From the NCBI GenBank assembly GCA_029964075.1, contig CM057129.1, forward strand, positions 24,543,430 through 24,607,429: a stretch of 64,000 bases of DNA, given 5' to 3'. Positions within the stretch are counted from its first letter, which is position 1, and every line of letters begins with the position of its first letter. Position numbers and translations under genes: made by a program. Below the pieces are notes generated by a model. The model saw only the letters and a list, made by a program, of their open reading frames with translations. It was not told the origin of the DNA and searched no databases. Origin of the DNA: Patiria pectinifera (Eukaryota > Echinodermata > Asteroidea > Valvatida > Asterinidae). Below, one piece after another: positions 54,051 through 64,000 of the stretch.

Positions 54051-55509
54051 AGGCTCTGGGTTCGTCCTCATCTTTTTCCACAAATATAAAGTCATTATCA
54101 AAGTCGTTAAGAAAGGAACTTATTGCAAACAGTATATCTGAAGCCGAAAGACATGAAACAATTTCGTTTCTGGTTATTTTTTTCATGTAGTAGCTGGCGA
54201 CACGAATAATGGAGATTTTAAAAAGGGATGTAGTTATTTTTGTGAAAGTCCTTAGCTGCAGGGTGATTACTGTAACCGAAAAGGGCGACGAAAACCATTG
54301 TAAGCATTTCACCAATAAAACAAAGCAACCTTCAAAAAAATTTACCCTAAAGAAGCCGGGTTATTTTGACCATCTCACAGCCGGGGGACCGGGCAGATTC
54401 GCCCCCCCCCCCTCAGACCTCGACCATTGAGTGACGAAAAATTATGACACTTGGTGCTACTATAAAACAACTTAATATGAACATACCCAAGAAATTTCAT
54501 GACGATAGGTTAAATGGTTTTGGAATTGTCGGCTAATTAATTATTCATATGCACCAATGGTAATTCTGTTTTGTGTACACTATATACATACAATTCTGTC
54601 TTCACAGCGGTAACCCATGGTCGGAATTTTATGTTTTGGGGACAAAAGATACGCAAGACTCGAGGCTAAAAATCAGGAAAGCTCAGATCGGGTCGGGAAA
54701 ATGTTTTTTTTTTTTGCAAGGGTATCGCGGAAAAAGTTGAGGGGTGGGGGCGGATTCCGCCCCTGTCTACTTCAACCATGAATTTATTATTACTTTTTTT
54801 GTATGTTTATAAACTGAGGAAAATTAATACTTATTCTGTTCAAATGCAAAAATAAGTACGATGATCATAAAAAAGGTATCAGTTATTCAAAGAAAATCAT
54901 AAAGACAACAGTATACAAACAATGAAAATATTGCTTATAATAATAGAGATAATGCTGTGATTATATTGTAAAGCTTATTTTCTACTCTGCATTTAACCAA
55001 TGCACCACGATGATATCGACGTAAGCCGCCGGCTTTCCATATTATGCGCCTTGTTTATCCGTTACGCATACGTTGCGTATGCGCTGCGGTAATGGCGAAA
55101 ACGCTCCATGGCAGACGATCGAAACGGACACGCATGCAACGTATGGGAGGGTATACATAACGAGACGTGTGCTACTTTATGATTGTTGGTGTCCGTAAAA
55201 ATGTAATGCATACGCATTGTAGCTAGAGCCACATCGACATATTAAGAAACGCTTAAAGCAATGCAAACAAGACCCAAACAGCAACGCAGATTATATGGAA
55301 ACATTTCATCCGCAAATATTGCAACAACCCAGACAGACGCGAACTATCTCAGTCGCAGCCTGATGCTGGGCCCAAACTTAAGCCAAGTTCGCACAAGGAC
55401 TATAGTTGACCAATGGTTAACCATATAGTTCGACTAACGCTTGCCCGAACTCTGTCTAGTCGACGGTGGTTGACTACGCTAGTCGACTATTTGGAACCAG
55501 CCTACTAGG
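54051..55509. other. Intergenic stretch; nothing certain
   Basis: It contains C/G tracts at 54402-54412 and a hAT-type phrase (GGGGCGGATTCCGCCCCTG) at 54747-54765 without a partner end. Around 55050-55090 there is a short inverted repeat, GCATACGTTGCGTATGC. No supported gene. Confidence 0.4.
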
Positions 55510-55917
55510 CAGGCGCGGTTCTACGGGGGGGGGGGGGGGGGCTGGGGGGGGGCTGTAGCCCCCCCAAAATTTTGTCTAGCCCCCCAAAATAAATTCCGTA
55601 AAAAAAATTAAAAATGCATTAGCAAAAAGAAGGATTGTGATGTAGATGCGAACGGTCTCCCCCTAAAGAAGAAATAGCCGTGACAAGGGTGAATTAGTTA
55701 ATATAGTGTGAATGATTTTAGGATTTTATTGGCGCTCCCCATTGAAAATATGGCATGAGCAGCCCCCCCCCCCCCACACCTATTGATTTTCGGAGGCCTA
55801 AGTGTCTTGAAAAAATAACCGGTCTACATTTCAGCACGCCTCCCTGAAAAAATTCTGGATCCACCATGCTAGCCCCCCCCCCCCCAAAAAAAATATTTTT
55901 TTCTAGAACCGCGCCTG
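55510..55917. mobile_element. hAT-like MITE, 8-bp target duplication
   Basis: The 408-bp element has ends CAGGCGCGGTTCTA and TAGAACCGCGCCTG and a perfect 8-bp direct repeat CTACTAGG (55502-55509, 55918-55925). It holds long G and C tracts and a diverged copy of the D1/D2 phrase (TGATTTTCGGAGGCCTAAGT). Confidence 0.88.
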
Positions 55918-55925
55918 CTACTAGG

Positions 55926-56791
55926 GCTCGTTGCATCGCTGGTAACCAATAGCCGCGCGCATTCGTTGGGGGGCACGTGCAACCGGTGCGCTCCCCCCCC
56001 CCTCACCCGTAGTCACGCCCCTGGGAAGGAGGGAGAAATAATCACAATGGACTCACAGGAATTAGTATTCTGTGCTTTACATGTATATTGATGTTACGGT
56101 GATTATTACCACTGACCTTTTACTTTTTGTAAACAAAACAAACATTGCAGTGGCATTTACAAGCGTGTACTCTCAAAAGTGTTACATTGCGTAACCAAAA
56201 AGTTTGTCTTACAATTCACATGCATTGCAGGCACGCATGCTGCCTGCATGCTTGCCTGCAATGCATTTGTACCTTTTAAGACGAACTTTTGGGGAGGAGG
56301 GAGAAGATGAAAATGACAGTCTTATTAATACATTCACTGAAGGAATTGTACATTGATGTATGAAATTATCGAGATGATACATGTGCATGTAATTGGTACA
56401 TCAGGTGTCATTTGATATTCTACGCTAAAGCTTTGACATAGAAACATGGATTCGTGTTTTAAATCACTTGAAAAGCTTTCTGCATATTAATATTAATCTG
56501 CCTAGGCCCTATCTTTTTTTCCCACCAGACGTACATGCTAAATCATATTATAATCATTTCACGGTTAAACTACCCAAAAAAATTACTCTTCTCATGCGTT
56601 TTTGAATCGTTTCATAAAATTGACGGAAATAATGCAGGAAAAATATTTGATTTAAAAAAAAGCTTCAAAATATTTATTTAAATGCATGTTAGACAATGTT
56701 ACGGTTCAACCACCAAACAAATTCAAATAATTCTACTCGTGCGTTTTGAAACATTTCATAAAACTACCGGAAATATTGCATGGAAACTCTG
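55926..56791. other. Conserved 3' flank of receptor C, left part
   Basis: From about 56022 it follows the receptor-family 3' flank (GAGGGAGAAATAATCACAAT, GTATATTGATGTTACGG). A piece containing TTTCATAAAA is tandemly duplicated with divergence (56600 and 56752). The flank is then broken by a LINE. Confidence 0.55.
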
Positions 56792-57530
56792 AATTATTGT
56801 CATATAGTCTGGGGAAACACATTTCATAAACACATTAACAAACTGTTCATTCTTCAAAAGAAAGCCATTCGTTTAGTTTCAAAATCCTCTGTTCAAACAA
56901 CTCAAACTACTCAACCTTAGAAACATGAATATGTATCATCAGAATATCTTTATATACAAATGCTTTAACAAACACCTCCCCGCCCACTTCCGAACACTCT
57001 TTCAATTTAACTACAACATCCATAACTACAACACAAGGACTTCTACTAACAATCATCTTACTAAACAAAGGACACAACTTTTTCAACACACAATTCGATA
57101 TGCTGGCGCAATCAACTGGAACAAACTTCCCAGTCATATCAGAAACTCAACTACACTTAATTTATTCAAAACTAAAATTAAAAAGTACCTGTACAACTGC
57201 TCTTTGAAAGTTGCTTATCTGTATTACTTTACTGATTTTGTTATTGTATAGTACCCTGTTTAGGCCCGTAATAATTTATTATGTTTTGTTTGTTTTTTCT
57301 TGATTCAACTTTAGTTTGTCCGAATGTTTTTGTCTTGTATGGCATCCCAAGCTCAAACAACCCCTTACCGGGACATGCCTCCATTTTCACCTTTTGTAAA
57401 TTTCAAGTTAATATTTAATATACATGTGCACTTGTTTGAGTATACACCAATTGTTTAATCTATATTTAGCTGTATTATATGAATTGTGAAATGGAAATAA
57501 ATGTGAATTAATTGAACTGAATTGAGTTGA
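56792..57530 (+). mobile_element. 5'-truncated LINE (CR1/L2-type), 3' end of the RT frame
   Basis: The plus strand encodes the C-terminal part of a non-LTR reverse transcriptase in two frames: VWGNTFHKHINKLFILQKKA from 56807, then after a frameshift near 56905 the typical HxYNTR-like and INWNKLPSHIRNS stretches, ending at 57251. A 3' untranslated tail follows and ends in TTGAACTGAATTGAGTTGA, like the short-repeat tails of this group. It interrupts the 3' flank of receptor C and is inactive. The exact clade cannot be told from this piece. Confidence 0.75.
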
Positions 57531-57624
57531 CTAAAAGCATTTCAGTTACTCACACGAGATTTTTTTTTAATCTGCAGACTCGTTCTCATGCTTCTGATGC
57601 TGAGGAGAGCATCTGGGAAGCATC

Positions 57625-58779
57625 TTATCCAGATCTGATCTTACGGAGGAATCCAGAAGGTTCAGGGATCATGTGGTACCGGCACCGCAACATGTGACGG
57701 AACACCTCCTTGAAGTGTGGGTGTTTGGCCCCGTAGATGATCGGGTTGAAAGCGCTGTTGAAGATGACGATCATTCCGGTCCACGGAATGACCGGGTCGC
57801 TGGATGATATCATCAGGGCGATGGCGAAGGGAGCCAGGCAAGCAACAAAGGCACAGACCACGTAGAACAGGTTCTTAGTGATTTCCACCTGTCGCTTACT
57901 GAAGCTGGCCGGTGGGTTCCTGGCGAGTCGCTCGGTGCTGGCAGTGGATGGCTTTGATGCGTCGGCTAGCTCCACACCCTCACTCGTAAACTTCTTCATG
58001 TGGTTGGTGATGTGGCGATAGATCTTGAAGTAGCACACGAAGAGGATGATCAACGGGATGGGATACACGAGGACAGAGCCGAGCAAGCTAAGGAGACCGG
58101 TATTCTCATGGGAATTGTCTAGGCTGCAATTCTTGTACTTCTCGGAATAGCCAAACTTGCCGATACCAAACAGGGAAAAACAACACAGCAGAGCTGGGTA
58201 CCCCCACGTGAAGACCAGCATAGCCGCAATCTTCTTCGGAGTGTAGACAGATCTGTAAGTCTTCGAAGATTTTGTGATGAGGACGAACCGATTGATGGCT
58301 ATCAGAGCAAGGTTCATGATGCTGCAGGCCAGGCTGGTGTAGAACAGACCAGCCATCACTGAGCACACGATCAGCGGTAAGGGCCAGCCATTCATGCTAA
58401 GCAGCGCCAATGCAGTAAACGGAACAGTGCTGCATATCACCAAGTCAGCCACGGCCAAGTTGACGACAAAAGCATTAGTGCGGGTTTGGAGTTTCCTTGA
58501 CAGAATGACAGCCAGGATGACCATGGAGTTCCCAGTGAAGCCAACGACTGCCACGAGGCTGTAGACGAAGCCGATGATGATCCGTTGTACGGGGTCTTCA
58601 AAGCGAAAGTTGCGACCGTCACCTTGTGTCGTGGTCTCCATCATTGCTGTAGTTGTCATGTTCGAATTGACACTGGCACTAGTTGCCTCAAGTGCATCAG
58701 ATGTCGTGAAATCAGACGACAGAAAATCTGACGTGGTGCTAACGACTGTCATGTTTTCTGGTACTATTGTCGTGGCCAT
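57625..58779 (-). CDS. Rhodopsin-type GPCR C (384 aa from the first in-frame ATG), original start displaced
   Basis: This is a B-like class A receptor with all seven helices: GN in TM1, NLAVAD in TM2, NRF after TM3, CLAP in TM6 and NPIIY in TM7. The C-terminus ends FLRKIRSG where the others end CLRKIRSR or CLRKFRSR. The family start (ATG at 58808-58810) is still present, but four extra bases (CATG) after TTCACTG at about 58793 put it out of frame; it now opens a short overlapping frame. I chose the ATG at 58779, which is in frame and has a fair context. The predicted N-terminus is only about eight residues shorter, so the receptor could still work, though translation may be reduced by the upstream ATGs. 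Confidence 0.82.
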   Translation of the reverse strand: MATTIVPENMTVVSTTSDFLSSDFTTSDALEATSASVNSNMTTTAMMETTTQGDGRNFRFEDPVQRIIIGFVYSLVAVVGFTGNSMVILAVILSRKLQTRTNAFVVNLAVADLVICSTVPFTALALLSMNGWPLPLIVCSVMAGLFYTSLACSIMNLALIAINRFVLITKSSKTYRSVYTPKKIAAMLVFTWGYPALLCCFSLFGIGKFGYSEKYKNCSLDNSHENTGLLSLLGSVLVYPIPLIILFVCYFKIYRHITNHMKKFTSEGVELADASKPSTASTERLARNPPASFSKRQVEITKNLFYVVCAFVACLAPFAIALMISSSDPVIPWTGMIVIFNSAFNPIIYGAKHPHFKEVFRHMLRCRYHMIPEPSGFLRKIRSG

Positions 58780-59520
58780 TTTGATTGTCACATGCAGTGA
58801 ACATGTTCATCTCTTGATGGTGAGATCAGTGGATATGCTACTGCAGTGACTGTTCGTCGTTCATTGTCAGTGATTCAGAGCAATTGTCGTGTATTTCAGC
58901 AACCACCCTGTCAAGAGCAGAAAATGAAACCAAACGTTTATCATCTATAAATGAAACGTGTTCAAGTACTCTTTATTTTTTTATTTAATAATCTTTTAGC
59001 TTTAGCCAGAAACAAAAGGATGATGCATGCAAGGCTGGGAAAAAATTATGTTTTTGAAAGTTGGACTTCCTTTACGAAACTTGTCCAAGTATTTTGTTTA
59101 CTTTATTTATTTCATTATATTTTGGTTTCAGCAAGCGACAAAAGGATTATTCAAAACTATTTTTTTTTCACGGAACGTTTGTAAAACGTTCAACCCTCAT
59201 AAGTCAAATAAAAGTGAAACCCCAAACATCACCAAGCAGAGACAGTTGTGTGTCGCGTATGTAAAGTAAATCGATACGGCAAGACTTTCCCTTTTAAATT
59301 ATATACTGACCTGGATTTTGCACCCACGAGTAAAATGCACAGGTTTGCAGAAAGTTTAGCTTGACATCCTCGCCCAATTAACGGCATATAGGAATTCGGC
59401 AAGTGACTAGATTTCAACGCCAATGACAGATTTAGTGTTGGGTTCTTAAGGGAAACAAACGTGTACAAGTCGTAAAGATCGTTTGAATAGAGAATATCGA
59501 ATTAATGTATTAATCATGGC
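58780..59520. other. 5' flank of receptor C
   Basis: It aligns with the B1 5' flank (21281-21960): AAATGAAACGTGTTCAAGTA, CAAAAGGATGATG and AAATAAAAGTGAAACCCCAA phrases in the same order. Presumed promoter DNA; no gene. Confidence 0.55.
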
Positions 59521-59876
59521 GACCAGCTACCAGCAATAATTTAAGTTTCCTTCACAAAATATTGTCAAGAGTTCAGAGGTCACCATCTCTTCGCCCTTAA
59601 ATATGACGATGGGTACCGGGTAGAGCCACTGTTCACGTTGTGGAATGTGATACATGGGTCAGAGCAAACGCTCCGTCATCCAAGGTCGAGACCAAGGCTA
59701 AGGCAGAGGCTTAACCCTCAAGGCCCAGGCTCTGTTATAACATGATCACATCATCACGAATCGCAAGAGGAATAACATTTGCCTACTATTCAATCATTCT
59801 ATGTGCATTTTTTTTGGCTGCCTAGTTTCAAAATATATATACGGTGAACCCAAAGAAATGCAACCCTAAAACATTT
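59521..59876. other. 3' flank of a receptor remnant
   Basis: It carries the family 3' flank phrase CAGAGGTCACCATCTCTTCGCC and GTGGAATGTGATACATGGGT, then diverges; most of the usual 1-kb flank is deleted. Confidence 0.5.
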
Positions 59877-60056
59877 GCCGCAACATGTGACGGAACACCT
59901 CCTTGAGGTGGGTGTAGATGTTTGGCCCCGTAGATGATCGGGTTGACAGCGCTGTTGAAGATGATGAGAATGACCGGGTCGCTGGGCGGTATCACAAGGG
60001 CGATGGCGAAGGGAGCCAGGCAAGCAACGAAGGCACAGACCACGTAGAACAGGTTC
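59877..60056 (-). pseudogene. GPCR remnant (TM6 to TM7), cut by a fold-back element
   Basis: The minus strand encodes NLFYVVCAFVACLAPF of TM6 and NSAVNPIIYGAK of TM7 as in the intact receptors. About six codons are missing between the helices (the PWTGM region), an insertion shifts the frame just after GAKH, and the normal C-terminus is gone. At 60056 the receptor sequence stops at AACAGGTTC and the fold-back element begins. Because the gene runs on the minus strand, its 5' part could lie beyond the right edge of the window. Confidence 0.82.
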
Positions 60057-60090
60057 CTATGGTGTACTATAAAGGACACCTATCTGTTAT

Positions 60091-60876
60091 CGTCGTGCGT
60101 GTGGGGAGCTCCGTCGTGCCTGTGAGCAGGTCCGTCGTGCCTGTGAGCAGGTCCGTCGTGCCTGTGAGCAGGTCCGTCGTGCCTGTGAGCAGGTCCGTCG
60201 TGCCTGTGAGCAGGTCCGTCGTGCCTGTGAGCAGGTCCGTCGTGCCTGTGAGCATGTCCGTCGTGTTTGTGAGCAGACCGTCGTGCGTGTGGGGAGCTCC
60301 GTCGTGCCTGTGAGCAGGTCCGTCGTGTTTGTGAGCAGACCGTCGTGCGTGTGGGGAGCCCCGTCGTGCCTGTGAGCAGGTCCGTCGTGTTTGTGAGCAG
60401 ACCGTCGTGCGTGTGAGTAAAACCGTCGTGCCTGTGAGCAGGTCCGTCGTGCCTGTGAGCAGGTCCGTCGTGTTTGTGAGCAGACCGTCGTGCGTGTGGG
60501 GAGCTCTGTCGTGCCTGTGAGCAGGTCCGTCGTGTTTGTGAGCAGAGCGTCGTGCGTGTGAGTAAAACCGTCGTGCCTGTGAGCAGGTCCGTCGTGTTTG
60601 TGAGCAGAGCGTCGTGCGTGTGAGTAAAACCGTCGTGCCTGTGAGCAGGTCCGTCGTGCGTGTGGGGAGGTCCGTCGTGTTTGTGAGTAAAACCGTCGTG
60701 CGTGTGAGTAAAACTGTCGTGTTTGTGAGTAAAACCGTCGTGCCTGTGAGTAAAACCGTCGTGCGTGTGAGTAAAACCGTCGTGTTTGTGAGTAAAACCG
60801 TCGTGCCTGTGAGTAAAACCGTCGTGTTTGTGAGTAAAACCGTCGTGCGTGTGAGTAAAGCCGTCGTGCCTATGAG
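60091..60876. repeat. 21-bp array, left arm
   Basis: About 37 copies of a 21-bp unit of the form GTCCGTCGTGCCTGTGAGCAG. Three main variants alternate (GCCTGTGAGCAG, TTTGTGAGTAAAA, GCGTGTGAGTAAAA or GCGTGTGGGGAG). As 21 is a multiple of three, frames on both strands stay open throughout (267 codons on the minus strand); these are not genes. Confidence 0.9.
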
Positions 60877-61372
60877 GCGCCATGTGTAAATAAATTATTT
60901 AACAAAATTATTTATATATAATTCATTATTTATTATATAGGCCTAATTCAGTTTTCCGGACAATTATATGTAAATAATTGTTTGGCAGTTTGCATTATAT
61001 GTAAATAAATGTATTTGCCACTGCAATATTTATAGATATAATTTTTTTTGCAACCTAATTATTTACATATAATTTTGGGCAAACTAGAATTATTCATATA
61101 TAATTTATTTGCAAACTTATTATTTATATATAATTTTTGCACACTTTTTTATTTATTTATAATTTATTTGCAACCTTTTTCATTGATATATAATTTTTGT
61201 GCACTTTATTTATTTATATATAATTTATTTGGTACCTCATTATTTATATATAATTTTAACACACTTTAATTATTTATTATATAATTTATTTGGTAACTTA
61301 TTATTGATATATATTTTTTTTGCACACTTTCATTATTTATTATATAATGCATTATATAATAATTATTCTCAG
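60877..61372. repeat. AT-rich inner domain, left arm
   Basis: Roughly 30-bp units such as TATATATAATTTATTTGCAA repeat about 14 times. The block is mirrored at 62875-63301. Confidence 0.8.
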
Positions 61373-62874
61373 ACCACACACAAACACACCTTGAAACAAA
61401 AGTTTGACTTTTTGGCATAGTTTTTTTTGAGCCGCTATTCTATTTTGTTTTATTCAAATGTTATTAATCCAAACAGTTTGGGCACATTGGCCAGAAAAAA
61501 AAACTGGGGGCACGTACGTTTGCCCCAAATCCTTGCCATGCTTGGCATCACTGGGCCCAAATCTTGGCAGGCTTGCCAATCATTCACTGCGAATATATCC
61601 ACCGCTAGAAACTACGGTTGGATACTAACCCCATCAGAACAAATTGGTGTTAGTCACAGTGTAATTTGTCACGTTAATTTACGGTTGAATTTATAATATG
61701 CCTAAATTACTTAAGAATAAACTTGAAAAATGCCAACATTTCTTAAGAATAAACTTGAAAAAAGGCACGCCGATTTTTTCCCACCTTTGGAAAATACGGT
61801 TGGAATAAGCCCCACCAGTACTAGAGGGTGCTAGGCGTAGTGTTTCTAAAGATTAAAACGAACTTTTTTTTGGTCAAAATTCTAAATCTTACTTAAGAAC
61901 TATTTATTTCTTTTGAATTGAGGGACTGCCCGTCGTACCCAGTAACTTCTCGCCCTTAATTAATTTCTTAATGTTGGAGGCGAAGGGGAGGTGGTGGGTT
62001 TATTAGGGGAGGTGGTATGTATAGCGGCTTCGAGAAGCTAAGCCGAAGTGAACTTTTTGAGCTTAAACCATTGCTATGACGTCACACTATTGTTAAAACT
62101 GTGGATTCGGATCTACGAATCTCTTACACTGGTCACAAAGTGTGGATTCGGAACGAAGAATCTTCACATCTTCACTGTCACATTCGCCGCCGTCACTGCA
62201 AAACTACTTTAAATCAGAAAGAAATCGTCGTCTGAACTATCCATTTTGTCGTAAGGAGCCTACACACACAAAATGGCTTGGTTGTACGGGTGTGGCGATA
62301 CACATGCCAGGGACAAATGTTGCAACCTGACGCCACTTCCGCGCTTGTAGTCTAAGGAGAGTCATTTCAAGTATTTCCTAACAAAATTTGAAACATTTCT
62401 CAGTCCCAGATTCATGTATTATTATCATTTTTGCAACGAATGACCTTCATTGAGATGATGTATGAAGCAAAAAGTGGCGTCAGGTTGCAGCATTCTTTCC
62501 AATACTTCTGTTGACGCAATGGTTTAAGTCGAAGAATACACTCGCAAGTGTGGATTCGTAATTTAAGAATTCACGAGGCGCGAACTTAACCTAATTAATG
62601 AACTTGACTTAATACACTGTATCGGTATTGCTTCTTTTACCCCTTTGGGCGCGCGATCCATATCATTTTAGCGATATGAACAATTTCTCTGGCCTCAATA
62701 TGTCACGTCCGCAAATAATTGGGGCGGCCAGGTGTTCCCTGGCCGCGCCCACCGAGTAGGCTACTGTTTACCGCGCACACGTACCCCATGGCAACAACCA
62801 GCTGATTGAAGAAAATTACGTGACTGATCAACAGTGTGTGTCTGTGCCGCATGATGCATTTTATCTTGTAGTGA
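61373..62874. other. Spacer of the fold-back element
   Basis: 1.5 kb without a recognised gene. GTGGATTCG phrases recur at 62101, 62143 and 62551, each near AAGAATC/CGAATC, and GTTGCAACCTGACGCCACTT (62318) returns inverted as AAGTGGCGTCAGGTTGCAGC (62471). The longest frame (61427-61696) resembles nothing. Confidence 0.45.
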
Positions 62875-63301
62875 TAAAATATAATAATGCATTATATAAT
62901 AAATAATGAATTATATAATAAATAATGCATTATATATAAGTAAATAAAGTGTGCAAAAAATTATATTTAAATAATAAGGTACCAAATAAATCATATAATA
63001 AATGATTAAAGCGTGCAAAAAATATATATATAAATAATGAGGTACCAAATAAATTACATATAAATAATAAGTTTGCAAATAAATTATATATAAATAATAC
63101 GTTTGCATTAAATTATATATAAATAATAAGGTTGCAAAAAAAATTATATATATAAATAATGCAGTGGCAAATAAATTTATTTACATATAATGCAAACTGC
63201 CAATCAATTATTTACATATAATTGTCCGGAAAACTGAATTATATAATAAATAATGAATTATATATAAATAATTTTGTTAAATAATTTATTTACACATGGC
63301 G
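62875..63301. repeat. AT-rich inner domain, right arm
   Basis: This is the inverted counterpart of 60877-61372. The junction CACATGGCGC next to the 21-bp array matches GCGCCATGTG on the left arm. Confidence 0.8.
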
Positions 63302-64000
63302 CGACGGATTTACTCACACGCACGATGGTTTTACTCACAAACACGACGGTTTTACTCACAGGCACGACGGTTTTACTCACAGGCACGACGGTTTTACTCA
63401 CAAACACGACGGTTTTACTCACACGCACGACGGTTTTACTCACAGGCACGACGGTTTTACTCACAAACACGACGGTTTTACTCACACGCACGACGGTTTT
63501 ACTCACACGCACGACGGTTTTACTCACAAACACGACGGTTTTACTCACACGCACGACGGTTTTACTCACAAACACGACGGCTTTACTCACACGCACGACG
63601 GTTTTACTCACAAACACGACGGACCTGCTCACACGCACGACGGACCTGCTCACAGGCACGACGGTTTTACTCACACGTACGACGCTCTGCTCACAAACAC
63701 GACGGACCTGCTCACAGGCACGACGGTTTTACTCACACGCGCGACGGTCTGCTTACAAACACGACGGACTTGCTCACAGGCACGACGGTTTTACTCACAC
63801 GCACGACGCTCTGCTCACAAACACGACGGACCTGCTCACAGGCACGACGGTTTTACTCACACGCACGACGGTCTGCTCACAAACACGACGGTCTGCTCAC
63901 AAACACGACGGACCTGCTCACAGGCACGACGGAGCTCCCCACACGCACGACGGTCTGCTCACAAACACGACGGACCTGCTCACAGGCACGACGGACCTGC
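63302..64000. repeat. 21-bp array, right arm (continues past the window)
   Basis: At least 33 copies of the inverted 21-bp unit (GACGGTTTTACTCACAGGCAC and variants). The order of variants agrees with the left arm only for the innermost units, so the two arms have turned over separately. Confidence 0.9.

Larger units (their letters stand above)
60057..64000. mobile_element. Large fold-back (TU-like) element, right end outside the window
   Basis: Two inverted arms (60091-61372 and 62875-64000 or beyond) surround a 1.5-kb spacer. Each arm has an outer domain of 21-bp tandem repeats and an inner AT-rich domain of about 30-bp degenerate repeats, in mirrored order. Sea urchin TU elements are known to have such arms, with an outer domain of short tandem repeats and a non-repeated inner part. 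No coding sequence is recognised in the spacer. Target duplication cannot be checked because the right end is not in the window. Confidence 0.75.

Noticed and set aside
60080-60883. A 267-codon minus-strand frame and related frames on both strands
   Set aside because: They run through the 21-bp array; the unit length is a multiple of three, so frames stay open by chance.

Overview
The window looks like nuclear DNA of a marine invertebrate, most likely a deuterostome such as an echinoderm or amphioxus. The basis is a tandem family of intronless rhodopsin-type receptors, a Gypsy LTR retrotransposon, a Penelope-like retroelement, a CR1/L2-type LINE end, many hAT-like and other non-autonomous DNA elements, and a long fold-back element built like the TU elements known from sea urchin. 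The species cannot be fixed from sequence alone.

The only host genes I can support are seven members of one class A GPCR family, all on the minus strand: a 5' part at 1-390, a frameshifted copy at 6539-7716 (A1), intact copies at 20096-21280 (B1), 25425-26603 (A2) and 50724-51905 (B2), a copy with a displaced start at 57625-58779 (C), and a TM6-TM7 remnant at 59877-60056. They carry NRY or NRF in place of DRY and CLAP in place of CWxP. The receptors keep related 5' flanks (about 0.8 kb) and 3' flanks (about 1 kb), so the duplicating unit was gene plus flanks.

The layout is a large tandem duplication. Unit 1 (about 6.5-21.3 kb) and unit 2 (about 25.4-51.9 kb) both read A receptor, composite repeat block, B receptor. 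Unit 2 is longer mainly because a Gypsy element (30997-40788) and a Penelope-like element (40801-43405) inserted within one base of each other, at a site still empty in unit 1 (about 13475). The Gypsy element is young (three differences seen between its 611-bp LTRs), has gag-protease, pol and an extra zinc-finger ORF3, and its pol is split by a 1012-bp hAT-like element. The Penelope-like element encodes RT plus a GIY-YIG nuclease and is followed by a hammerhead-like RNA fold.

The receptor-free DNA is mostly elements whose ends or interiors are simple arrays: 16-bp, 17-bp, 21-bp, 22-bp and 42-bp units, many arranged head to head so the strand can fold back. The right end (60057-64000) is a fold-back element with arms of 21-bp repeats that cuts the last receptor remnant and runs off the window. 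No RNA genes, CRISPR arrays or bacterial features were seen.
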